A stretch of DNA of 64,000 nucleotides. It comes from Cercophora sp. LCS_1. Its lineage: Eukaryota; Ascomycota; Sordariomycetes; Sordariales; Lasiosphaeriaceae. Shown here piece after piece: positions 10,590 through 20,260 of the stretch. The notes beneath the pieces are model-generated. The model had not been told where the DNA came from and made no database searches. It saw only the letters and a list, made by a program, of their open reading frames with translations. The stretch is taken from the NCBI GenBank assembly GCA_036250225.1, contig JAPZLL010000055.1:125697-189696 (forward strand). Direction: 5' to 3'. Numbering within the stretch: position 1 is the first letter of the stretch; every line of letters begins with the position of its first letter. A program made the translations under genes and the position numbers.

Positions 10590-12516
10590 ATGTCTCGAGC
10601 CTTCTACAACACAAGCAGAGCGATAGCCAGCGTTAACAAGGCGCTCGATTCCCTTGACATCCATGACGACATCAATGAGTTACGATATCCATTTCGCGAG
10701 GCGGGAGAGATACCGCGCACGCTAGGGGACACAATCAGAGATGGTTTCAGCAAGAACAACTTCAAGCTCATGGCCGAGCTGCAGCGTGATGCAGAGCGAC
10801 AGGCCGGGCTAACGCCATTCCTCGATCCGGACGAGGGCGGCGCGCTTGCTTCTCTCAACAACACGCCGTACCAGTACGACGCGCTTCCCGAAGGGAGCTT
10901 GCAGACGCGCATATTGACTATCCGCGGCGCCAAGGACATGACGACGATCGAGTGCACGCTTAAGGCTGTGGATTTGGAGCGTGTCATGGTCTAATACGAA
11001 GCGCTTTCATATTGCTGGAGTGATCCAGAGGATAGTCCAACACCCATCTATTGCAATGGACGACGGCTCGATGTGACGAGGAACCTCAAGATGGCGCTGA
11101 ACAATCTTCGGCCTGAGTAGGGTGAAAGAACACTCTGGGTTGACGCTAACCAGAAAGACAGGCAGGAATGTGCACGACAAGTACTCAAGATGGGAGAGAT
11201 ATACGGACGCGCAACCAGGGTGGTGGTGTGCTAGGGGAGACATCTGCCACCTTCAGGGTGTCCTTTGAGATTCTTAAAAACCTCTTCAGGGTCTATCGAG
11301 AAGCCGAGGGTAGGGCGTTGAAGTACAAGGAGATGAAGAACAGCACTGCCAGGATATCGATTGAGGGTTTTCCCTCCCAGATGTCCTTCATACGGGCTTT
11401 GTTCGCGGTGCGAGAGATGGAAGAGGCGCCCTGGTTCACCCGAATGTGGGTGCTGCAGGAGGTTGCCCTCGCATCCTCAGTTTCACTTGTTTGCGGTCGT
11501 CAAACATCGCCGTGGGATTATTTTGAGAAGGCGATGCTGGTCAGGGCTCTTGTTACTACACAGGACCGTATGGCACGCAAGGCCCTGTCCCGGCAACTGG
11601 ATCATGGGGTTCTCAAGGTTATCGAGCTGCGCATGGCGGTCGCCGATGGTAGACAGGACCGCAGCATTCTAAGTCTGCTAAGTCAGTTTCGCGGCCACAA
11701 AGCGGGCATCGCGGCCGGCAAGGTCTATGCCATCCTCAGTATGACGGGCACAAAAGTGGACGACATCGGTCTTCGGATTGACTACGGCATCCCTACCGCA
11801 CGGCTCTTTACCGACCTAGCCAAAGGCATCCTCCTAAATGCCCCAGCTGGAGGCCTCGATATCCTTTCAGTGCCCCGCGTCAAATCCGAAATGGCCAGCG
11901 AGATGCCATCGTGGGTCCCAGACTGAAGCAATGACGCCGAAGGAGGCGCCAGACCACTAGCTGCCACAGTCTCTCGCTACGGCATCGGCAAGTTATGCGC
12001 ATCAGGCACCTCGACCGAAAATCTATCACCTCGACGCTATTTCAACGGGGATCAACTCATCCTACGCGGCTACATGATCGACCACATCGAACACCTACCA
12101 ACCCATGCCTTTACAAACGCCGAATCCACACTACCGACTCCATCAACATTTAAAGACAACGGATTCCCCAACATGATGGCCTACGAAAACCACCGGCAAG
12201 ACCAAACAGAAAAACACTACAAACCAATCCGCTCATCCTGGAAGGCCTTCCTCAAACACCCACCCGAGCACGTATTCCCTCCAGCCGTACCACCCCGACC
12301 ATCTGTCAATACCTCCTCCCCTCCTTCACTCAAAGACGCACACCGCAGTCCATATCCTCAACGCCAACACTGACGACAACAAAAGACGAGGAACCCCTGT
12401 GTGCGTCTTCCGCCTTGTGGCCGGATCGCATGCGAATAATCACCTACCCCTACACAAAGGAGATGCTCGGAACAGCCTACGTCCACACCCTCTGCGCCGA
12501 TTCCTTCCCCCCATAA
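10590..12516 (+). pseudogene. HET-domain gene, multiply disrupted
   Basis: The ancestral product is a HET protein. An N-terminal leader starts at ATG 10590. Next come the YEALSYCW core, a W-V-D-A...NQKDRQE block, EMEEAPWFTRMWVLQEVAL (third HET motif) and a long C-terminal region. Lesions read directly: TAA at 10992-10994 just before YEALSYCW; TAG at 11118-11120; about nine bases missing between WVDA and NQ, where LCI is normally found; a one-base loss at about 11229-11231 where WLG is expected; TGA at 11924-11926 after PSWVPD with the same frame continuing to 12371; and a further frame change near 12375. The three early stops fit CAA to TAA, CAG to TAG and TGG to TGA, which are C:G to T:A transitions as in RIP. 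Not expressible as one protein. Confidence 0.8.
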
Positions 12517-12954
12517 AAATCCTAGCGTCCAATGGTAAGAAACCCCATGGCCAAGGCAGAAACCCAGCAAATTCTCACTCCGCAGCGCCTACCTAGGAGA
12601 ATACGGGCGTGGTGGCATCCATTACATGGGCAGACAGGTCGGTTTTCCCATTCAGGTAATCTTTCAAGGGATGAGCTGTTTTGGAAAGAGGTAATTACCA
12701 CCAAGTAAAACTCAATCGCATACACTCATCTCAATGGCGTGAAAAGAAGACACATTCTCTCAATGAGTAAGGCGCGACTTTCTGCCCAATCGCATCTCAC
12801 ACAGCCGAATTTTGGTGATTCGGCGGTGGAATGATTGCCTCGCGGATGGTGGGATTGACACCCCACGTGATGTGCACACTCATGTGGGGGGGGCGATTCC
12901 GCTTCTTGCCCGCTTGCTCTGTGCAACTGAGGGGGGATCGCCAAGGAACCCGAA
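12517..12954. other. intergenic, promoter side of the intact HET gene
   Basis: 438 bases. Contains remnants possibly belonging to the end of the HET pseudogene and the upstream region of the intact HET gene. A G7 run lies near 12886. No other gene seen. Confidence 0.35.
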
Positions 12955-15054
12955 ATGGACGCCTTGACAACGCTGTACAGTCCTCTCGACCCGGCGCGGT
13001 CCCCGATCCGTCTCCTGGAGATCATTTCGGCCGATTCTGATGCCGGGCCTGTCCGGTGCCTGCTCCGCATTGTTTCTCTCGATGACAAGCCGACGTATTG
13101 CGCCCTCTCATACGTCTGGGGAGACCCGGCCAAAACTGCCAAGATTTTGATCGCCGCCGAGTCCGCCGCGGGCATCCTGAGCGAGGAAAAAGCCATCGAC
13201 GTGACAACCAACCTGGAGGCTGCACTGAGGCATGTTCGCTCTCAATGGGCAGCGCATCGCAGAGTCGGACATGATACCTCTTCGTTTCGGCTCTGGGCCG
13301 ACGCCATTTGCATCAACCAAACGGACACCAAAGAGCGCGGGCAGCAAGTCCAAATCATGCGAAGCATATACAAGTCAGCCGACCTCGTCCTGGCCTGGCT
13401 TGGAGACCAGGACTTCACCTTGGCCTTCGACGGCATCAAGGCCATGGCGTCGGAGATGGACAAGTCCATGGCCAATCCCGAGGAGGGCGACTTCGGCAAA
13501 CTCGAATGGATGAAGCGTCACCCAACCCTGTGTGATCGCAACCCTTCCGGAAGCTCTGACCCGTACCTCCTCCATCCGACCTGGAAGTCGATCCAAGGCC
13601 TTTTCTCCAGCCCCTACTGGTCGAGGGTTTGGATTTTTCAGGAGATCGTGCTGGCGAACGAGCTGCTTTTCGTCACGACCGGGAGTTCGATCGAGTGGCG
13701 GAAGCTCGAGCTCGTCGGATACCACATGGAGAGATTGCAGTCGCAGCTCCATCGGACGGCCTCTACGAGGCCGGGATGGGTGTCCGAGGCGTCGTGGGTG
13801 TGCCTTACGACGAAGTCTGTGGCCTGGAATTGCACGTTTCTGGCGGGATGGGTTCGAAGCTCGGCATGGTTCAAGCATCTCGACGACCAGCAGCCTCCAG
13901 CAGCTGAGGATGCCGTGGCGTGGAGGTGGGCCCGTTGGCAGTCGATGCTCGCGAGCAGCGTGAGGTTCAAGGCCACGGACCCGAGGGATTACGTGTACGG
14001 CCTGCTCGGGGTCTCGGGAGTCGACATCGTGCCGGACTACAGCGGCGCGAAGTCCCTCGGCGATGTTTACTGCGAGTACTTGGAGAGATGGCTCCGCGAC
14101 CATCGGCAGAGGCCGACCGGGTCGGTCACGTCAAGCAATTATCCGCTCCTATTCCTCGCATATACCGGAACGGGATGTTACCAAGTCGCCCGGGGGATCC
14201 CTACTTGGGTCCCGAACTTTGCCCTGCCACGGGGGATCGGGACTGCCACGGTGGTAAGCTGTCTTGGCAAGGCAGCCGATCGTGGCGTGTTCGGGGCTGG
14301 CAACGACGCTTACCCAACCATACAAGGGTCAAGTCTGTTGGTCCAGGGTCTCCGAATCGAATCTGTCCTGCGGACATCGGAAGCTTCCATCTTAAAAAAT
14401 CCGTCCGACGGAAGACTGCTGAAGTATATGGCATCCTTTGTCACCCGCCATCCAACATATGTTTCGGGAATTCCGTCCTTCCAGGCGTTTCTTCGCTTGA
14501 TCCATCAAGATCCGCTCTCAGGGGTGGACAAGGACGCCATTCTCAAGGCGTTAGGTTTCGTCGTGTATCTCTTTCTCAAGTGCCAAGGGCCGCATTCCTT
14601 CGCGGACACCATGGCTCTCCTGGGAGTTCGTCGCCAAGACGGGATCAAAGCATTGGACAACTGGTTTGATCGGAACTTCTTCCCCGGCACTTCTTTGGAA
14701 TCTTTCGGTATCCACGGCGGTACCCTTTCGGTCCTGCAGAGGGGAACCGCAGGCGTGTCGAGCGCAGCATGGTCGAAGCTCGCCATGGCTTTTCTGAGCC
14801 ACGCCGAGTGCCGCTTCTTCGAAACGGAAAGCGGATATCTGAGCTTGGCGCCGAACGCAATTGAGCCCGGGGACATCCTGTATGTTCTGAAAGACTGCAA
14901 CGTGCCGGTGATCTTGCGCCGCGTTCCTACTACCAACGGCCGGAGCTATTTCAGTCATGTTAGCACTGTCTTCGTCGTGGGGCTAATGGATGGCGAGGCT
15001 GTCAAGTTTCTAGAGAGTGGCAAATCAGCCCCCGAGACGCTTGAGCTGCGGTAG
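12955..15054 (+). CDS. HET-domain protein (intact)
   Basis: A 699-aa single-exon heterokaryon-incompatibility protein. All three HET signatures are present: YCALSYVWGD (48-57), LWADAICINQ followed by ERGQQVQIMRSIY (113-139), and YWSRVWIFQEI (221-231). The rest is a long C-terminal region with no domain I recognise, including ATDPRDYVYGLLG and PDYSG, which recur at the equivalent place in many HET proteins, and a closing LAPNAIEPGDILYVL segment. In the family, the HET domain (TIR-like in fold) sets off compartmentalised cell death after fusion of incompatible hyphae. Recognition partner unknown. It sits between a HET pseudogene and an MFS relic yet has no disabling change. The ATG at 12955 gives the usual short leader before the first motif. 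Confidence 0.88.
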   Translation: MDALTTLYSPLDPARSPIRLLEIISADSDAGPVRCLLRIVSLDDKPTYCALSYVWGDPAKTAKILIAAESAAGILSEEKAIDVTTNLEAALRHVRSQWAAHRRVGHDTSSFRLWADAICINQTDTKERGQQVQIMRSIYKSADLVLAWLGDQDFTLAFDGIKAMASEMDKSMANPEEGDFGKLEWMKRHPTLCDRNPSGSSDPYLLHPTWKSIQGLFSSPYWSRVWIFQEIVLANELLFVTTGSSIEWRKLELVGYHMERLQSQLHRTASTRPGWVSEASWVCLTTKSVAWNCTFLAGWVRSSAWFKHLDDQQPPAAEDAVAWRWARWQSMLASSVRFKATDPRDYVYGLLGVSGVDIVPDYSGAKSLGDVYCEYLERWLRDHRQRPTGSVTSSNYPLLFLAYTGTGCYQVARGIPTWVPNFALPRGIGTATVVSCLGKAADRGVFGAGNDAYPTIQGSSLLVQGLRIESVLRTSEASILKNPSDGRLLKYMASFVTRHPTYVSGIPSFQAFLRLIHQDPLSGVDKDAILKALGFVVYLFLKCQGPHSFADTMALLGVRRQDGIKALDNWFDRNFFPGTSLESFGIHGGTLSVLQRGTAGVSSAAWSKLAMAFLSHAECRFFETESGYLSLAPNAIEPGDILYVLKDCNVPVILRRVPTTNGRSYFSHVSTVFVVGLMDGEAVKFLESGKSAPETLELR

Positions 15055-15481
15055 ATAGGCTATTGTGCACAATAACAGCCGTTCGGTACCATGGTGGATC
15101 CTCTAGATGTAATGATTTGGTGGACTTGAGGTATACCTAGGTGGAGTGGGTGGACGTTGGTTGCAGAGCCCTGAGTTGAGTGCCACTCTCCACAGCCGTT
15201 GCCACCTATAGCACCTATGTAGACAAAAGAATTCCACATTGCCTTTCCACAATGTTTACGTATACAGTATAATAGGTTATATAATCCCTCTTATATTATT
15301 TTCTACTATATTACGGTATACATTCTTTAAAAGTATTATTAACTCTAAAAGTAACTAATTTAACGTTAAAACCAAGGTTTTTCGTCTTTCGAAAGAAACC
15401 GGCACCGTATCATCAATATATGGTTAGGGTCGGGCGAAGGATGCCGTTCAGGCACCTGGCATAACATTGACCCGATTACTT
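15055..15481. repeat. AT-rich tract, possible RIP-affected repeat remnant
   Basis: Roughly 15225-15375 is strikingly AT-rich, with runs such as TATATAATCC, TTATATTATTTTC and TTAACGTTAAA, unlike the GC-balanced DNA around it. No coding potential, terminal repeat or target-site duplication was found. In ascomycetes such islands are usually RIP-mutated transposon debris. That is inference, since nothing in the tract identifies an element. Confidence 0.4.
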
Positions 15482-16184
15482 TGAGCTTTCCCAGTCACGC
15501 ATCTTCCCAAAGATATCCACAAACTCAGAGCTCGCACGGCAGATTCAGCAGGCTCCTTGACAAGCTGACTTGATGGATGAGAAATACCTAAGAAATGTCT
15601 CCCAACACTCATCGTACAATACGCCTCAAAGCGCTTCTCGTAGAGCATTGCAAGCGCCTCCTCGGTCATTACGTTCAAGGCGCTCATTAATATAGCTGCA
15701 TTAGCTTTTCTTTTACCGAGGCTTTCCACCATTCTCAACAAACGCATGTCTGTCGCGGCAAAAGATCATGTCATGACATCTGGCAGCGCTTGGTTTTTGA
15801 CGGTAGGGGCGTTGATCATAGCTGTATCACCGTATCCTCCGCAATTCATAGTCGGCGTCGGTGTGCTCGCTTTAGGGTGGGGATATTACTCTGCTGTTCG
15901 GAGCCTGGCGGCGGCATTCGTGCCACCATCAGATCTCGGCGTGATGAGCACTCTCCTCGGTTTTTCGCAGAGTGCTGGCTGGCGCCATAATCGCCGGACC
16001 TGCCTTGGCTCTGACGTTCAAGCGTGTAACGGGGCTTGGCGACCTGTGGTTCGGGCTGTGGTTCGGACTGCCCTACATGGTGGCCGCCGTGCTGTTCTTT
16101 GGCGCTGTAATTCTCAGCTTTGGAGTGAGAGTTGGCAATCAGGAGGATGCCGATGGTGACGATCCCGAGGGTGAAGATGTGTAA
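15482..16184 (+). pseudogene. MFS transporter relic (C-terminal half)
   Basis: Plus-strand frames encode the last membrane spans of a major facilitator superfamily transporter: PTLIVQYASKRFS, FKALINIAALAFLLPRLS, SGSAWFLTVGALIIAV, GVGVLALGWGYYSAV, and then in another frame AGAIIAGPALALTF and GLPYMVAAVLFFGAVILSF. In-frame stops occur upstream (TGA at 15566-15568 and 15578-15580, TAG at 15641-15643), and the frame changes near 15970 between LLGFSQS and the next helix. The N-terminal six spans are absent. The stops fit TGG or CGA turned into TGA/TAG, that is C:G to T:A changes. The acidic C-terminal tail ends at 16184. Confidence 0.7.
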
Positions 16185-16870
16185 CTGCTATCATCCAAAA
16201 CAACCCCCCCTCCCCCCCACTTACACCTCGTGTCCCAAAACGCAAAGGAACCCCATCCTATCACCCTCGCAGGAACATTTCCCCCGGAAAGGCCGTTCAC
16301 TTGTCTGCCAAGACCCGACGCTGACGCTTTAAGCGGCAGCCGCCGTCGGCAGGATCGAGCTGCCCTGAGCCAAACAAACAACATCCCGGTCCGAGTCTTC
16401 CTACCGGATGCCAGGCCTCAACAAGCAATCCCGCAATTACGTGCCACATAGTAATGAGCCACTTTCCAGGTTACCAACACACGTGATGCGACGCGTGTTT
16501 TTAAATATTATGAATGTAACCAAAATCTGCCCCTGTAACATTGAATGATTTCAAGCATTTGGCTGTACCGCGACTTCCCCCCTGAGCTTGATCTCGGAAG
16601 GCCGCGTCAGCAAACACGAAATAGTTCATCCTATTACTCCTGGTCAGACCAGGATGGGAAGCCGCCCAGAGACATGCATGGGATGAACGGAAGAGTGGCG
16701 ATGCTGAGTACCTATGCGACGACAAAACCCCCTTGAACATGTCTCCTATTGTCTATAAGAAGGAGGTTGAAAGGCCAACAGCTAGACCTCATCATCGCCA
16801 CTTCAAACTATACAAATCCCCCCGGCAGAAAAGCTAGAACTTAAAATCGCCACTCATCGCACTCCTCGTC
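16185..16870. other. intergenic, upstream of the small secreted protein gene
   Basis: 686 bases. A C-rich stretch lies at about 16205-16220. A TATAAG box at about 16754-16759 is roughly 115 bases before the ATG of the next gene, a plausible core promoter position. No other gene seen. Confidence 0.35.
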
Positions 16871-17361
16871 ATGCAGCTCAACAGCGTCCCCCAACTGGCG
16901 ATTGCCCTCATCGCCCTCGCGGAAGTTGCCCACTCGGGCCCCAGCGCTATCTCTCCTCGTTCTTCGCCGGTCTACATCAACCATCGTGAACTGGCAAAGC
17001 GTGACGTGAACTGCCCAAACTATGTGGCATGGGGCGACTTCCCCTCGGCGAACGCGCCTACGATCGAAGACTGCGAGGCCCTTCGCGACACTCTCACCGG
17101 ACCGGAAACCGCAACTTTTCCATCAACGTCGACAGCGCGCCTGAGCTGGCCAAGTCCGGAACTTGCGCCTTCACGGCTCACAACCCAAGTGTCGACTTCA
17201 CCAACGTCGGAGAAGAAGATCTCTTCAACTTCCTGACGCAAATGATCGTTTCAGTTGGTCGCAACGGTTACTTCCAGGTGAAGGGGCAACTGTTTTGCAA
17301 GGCGGCGGACGGCGTGACGGAGGTTGGGGTGAACTACAAGGTCGATCTCCCAGCAAACTAG
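16871..17361 (+). pseudogene. small secreted Cys-rich protein, Ecp2/Hce2-like, frameshifted
   Basis: The first frame (from ATG 16871) starts with a signal-peptide-like segment (about 22 residues, hydrophobic core AIALIALAEVA), a KR processing-like site and two Cys. The second half, in the next frame, holds SGTCAF, a DLFNFLTQMI helix and KGQLFCK and ends at 17361. The order C...DC...GTCAF...FC resembles the four-Cys Hce2 domain of Ecp2-type effectors, some of which provoke plant cell necrosis. This is a family-level resemblance only. The two halves are one base out of register near 17100, and no GT..AG pair there can act as an intron. It is therefore a frameshifted gene or carries a sequencing error. 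Confidence 0.5.
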
Positions 17362-17714
17362 GTAGGCGGCTAGCCGGGTTAGAGCGAGCGAGCGAGCGCG
17401 AGACACCGGAGAAAGAGAATGGACCTTACTAGTGCTTTGAGACCTTTACATTAATACTAGAGAACACAAATCTAGGTAACTGCGAATCTAGAAATGAGTG
17501 TTTTGGTTTAGGCTCTCTGCTGGTCACCCAACCACCACCTTACTAGGTATCCTCAGCCCGGCAGTCATGATGTTTGTCCCACGACAAACAACGGCTGAGC
17601 CCCCCAGGCAACAGCCAACCAACACACCGCTCACGTCTCTGCTCCACGGGTTAGCCTGGACAGCAATGTAAGTGCAGGACAGCATACCTTCAACCAGCTG
17701 CCTGACCCCTCGTA
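17362..17714. other. 3' intergenic region with a short GAGC repeat
   Basis: 353 bases between two genes whose 3' ends face each other. A (GAGC) tetranucleotide repeat of about four units lies at 17381-17397. No gene seen. Confidence 0.4.
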
Positions 17715-18524
17715 TCATACCTCCGAAAGCCACTCCATGGCCGCCTTCATCATGCTCCGATCCACTTTCAGCCCTGTGCGACAGAAAGCCAGGCTGTATC
17801 TTGACCATCCCAACCCAAACCAAATGATTCCTTCCCAAACACGGCCGGAAAAATCGCAGAGGAACAAAAAACAGCTCCTTTTAGTGCCCTATCTCGGCGG
17901 AGCAGGGCCCAACTTACCCTTGCGCCTCATGTTGTAGACATGCGACTCGCAGGCATGCGCCGTTCGGTTCGGGAGGTGGTTCTGTGAAGAAGTCAGTCGG
18001 TACAGGATATCAAAGGCATTTTGATGAGATCTCACCTCGCAGATATCCGCGTACGTCATGCCGGCTTGCATGTGATGGACCAAGATTGCTTCCTCGTATA
18101 CCGTCCACTTTTGGGCGCGGCCGCGGTTGGGGGTAACGGGACAGGAAACCGCGCTGGTTTTCGGGGCCTGCTGGGGTGGTGCGAGAGCAGCAGAGGCGGC
18201 CGTGTGGCTGTTGGTGACAGCCGCGGTCGTATAAGTGGTGGTGGCAGTGAGAGTGAGATGGACCAGAGCTGGGTTGGTTATCTGGGGAAGCTGAGATGGT
18301 CCCTTGGGATCACCTGTGGTTGTATGAGTGGTGGTAGTATTGAGAATGGGGTCGTCCGGAGTTGAGTCGTCGGTAGGATCTTGGGACGGTTCTGCGGCGG
18401 GTGTGGTGTCATCTGGAGTGGGATTGATAGCCGGGGAAACTGTTGGGATGGTCGGGGATACCGCAGGAGTTGCAACGCGAGTCTCTGAGGACAGAAGAGC
18501 TGAAACTTCTTGCCTAGACGCCAT
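17715..18524 (-). CDS. Myb/SANT-like protein with Thr/Pro-rich N-terminus
   Basis: Three exons by eye: 18524-18036, 17981-17918 and 17773-17715. Introns are 18035-17982 (GTGAG...CACAG, 54 nt) and 17917-17774 (GTAAGT...CACAG). Splicing gives 203 aa. Residues 1-130 are low-complexity, rich in Thr, Pro, Asp and Ala. The C-terminal part has the Myb/SANT pattern KWTVYEEAILVHHMQAG, a YADIC helix, then LPNRTAHACESHVYNMRR, which corresponds to the recognition helix. The last exon adds a short helical end finishing WLSEV. This suggests a small DNA- or histone-binding regulator. The first intron is a multiple of three without a stop, so its retention would also yield a protein. Confidence 0.6.
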
Positions 18525-19396
18525 CGTTGAAAGCTTTTAGTAGAAAAAAAGATCAGTGAATGGAGCCATGAAGGAAGCGATGAAGGAGGAACTGAGAGGA
18601 CGATTGGGTGTTGGTCACCGGGTACATACCTTGCAACTAGGAACTTGTGTGAATCCTTGTTGTCGGGGAGAGGAGAAGAAACTGAAAAGGAGGAGCAATA
18701 AATACCTTTCAGAATGCAGTCTTTGACCGGCTTGTTCACGCCAGTGAATGGGCCTCCCAGCTTTGAATAGAAACATGGGACTAAAGCTAATGCCTGGGAC
18801 AGACTTTTGCCGGGACCTTGAATGTCCTGTTTCCCAGCAGACGCCTGGCTCTCTCACAGTGGACAGGAAACCCCTGGTCAGATAGCAAGTAAAGCTGGCC
18901 GTGGTATGTTGAGAAGACATGGAGAAGACATGCAGTACATCCTGGCAATGACAGCGCCCCGTCCCTGCGCAACACGATACTCGATGATTAAGGTGAGCTG
19001 TGGCTAATTTGTTCTGAGCTTTTCCTGATTTTTCCCTGAGCTAGGGTAATCCCATACACCGCTGCTGCCATACACCGCTGCTGCACAACCTCAGAGGCCC
19101 CTTTTTAGGAAGGGGTAGTTTGCCAGCACCCCCTAAATGCCTCTCGCGCATATTGTGCCGCACAAAGCCGCCGAGGACCACCATACAGACATAGTATCAC
19201 AGCACCACCGCGCTAATTGAGGGAGAACGTCTCTGAGCTGTTCCACAAGGGTATTATTTGGACAACTCCTTGTTGGTGATACTGAAGTGTGCACGAAGGA
19301 CACTAATGGCATGGCCCCCGCGAAAAGAAGAATCGCTCTTGGAAATGCGAGGGGTGGCGGAAGGGAAGAGAATAAAAACCAACCTGCAAAAAAAGT
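18525..19396. other. intergenic with a 16-bp tandem repeat
   Basis: 872 bases upstream of the Myb-like gene. Two perfect tandem copies of CCATACACCGCTGCTG occupy 19052-19083. A possible 5' UTR intron of the Myb-like gene (donor-like GGTATGTAC on the minus strand near 18628) is not demonstrable. No other gene seen. Confidence 0.45.
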
Positions 19397-19469
19397 GATC
19401 GAACCCAGGTTTGAACTGGGGACCTTCAGTGTGTTAGACTGACGTGATAACCAACTACACCATCCGACC
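19397..19469 (-). tRNA. tRNA-Val (AAC)
   Basis: A 73-base cloverleaf on the minus strand, without intron. The acceptor stem GGTCGGA pairs with TTCGATC (two G-U pairs). The anticodon stem TCAGT/ACTGA encloses loop CTAACAC with anticodon AAC. The T arm is CCCAG-TTCAAAC-CTGGG. Internal A and B box sequences are present. It decodes valine GUU/GUC. Confidence 0.92.
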
Positions 19470-20260
19470 ATTTGATTCGTTGATGCTGCTGGCGAGAAAT
19501 GGGCCCTATGTGACCTTTGCCGCAGGGAAACTCGGTGCGTCCCCAGAAAGACCCAAATGTCCCCTTTGATTTGCCCGTGGCTTGACCGCACACCCAGGGA
19601 GCCATCGTCAACTCAAGCTTTCCCGAGTTTCCAAGTTTACCCCATGCTCCCCCCACGTCTTGCAGTCACCGACGACAGCGCCATCCCCGCAGTACTGCAG
19701 CAGCCACATACAAGGCTCTCCAATGATATGTGCGCAACACCCGGGACAGATGCTCCGATACAATGACCGACCCCGCCCATCCACCCCGAAGGGTGGCTGC
19801 CTGAAGCGACGGGCCGATGATGATTGGTGGTGTCTCGGCAGAGGGTGCGGGGTCTAGACCGGCCGCGCCCGGCAATGAGTAGGCAATACGTGAGCAGTGC
19901 ATGTGGTGTGCGTTGCTGATGGCTTGAAGGGTTCTGTGGCTGGCTGAGGGCGGGATGCAGACGCAGAGGAGTGCAACTTGTCGAATCGGCACCACAAAAT
20001 CGCTTCTCTCTGGACATGACATGCAATTGTCAGAAACACTGACAGCAATCAGCCAGCACTGCCTCTGTCGGCTGTTGCAGTCAGCGGACAGGATGCAGAG
20101 TTCAATCACACTGCGGTGTCGCCGAGGCCTGGTCGCACACGGGCGGCAGGAGGGTCGAATCGCTGTATAAGAGTCCCTCATACTCACCGGGCGCCCAGTC
20201 AGACGAGTTCCCTCTCTTCCCCCGCGAACTCAGTACGCACCCACTGCCACCGCCTCAAAG
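19470..20260. other. intergenic, promoter side of the DUF2235 gene
   Basis: 791 bases. A TATAA box at 20166-20170 lies about 90 bases before the ATG of the DUF2235 gene. Open frames here are short and lack features. Confidence 0.4.
20166..20170 (+). promoter_or_regulatory. TATA-like box of the DUF2235 gene
   Basis: The sequence GTATAAGAG surrounds a TATAA about 90 bases upstream of the start codon at 20261, within the range for fungal core promoters. It is recognised by position and sequence alone. Confidence 0.3.

Noticed and set aside
13375..14103. Several long frames opposite or overlapping the intact HET gene
   Set aside because: Arg/Pro-rich shadow frames of a real HET protein with all three motifs.
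17090..17130. A small intron explaining the frame change in the Ecp2-like gene
   Set aside because: The only GT..AG pair here (GTCGACAG) is eight bases long, far too short to be spliced.
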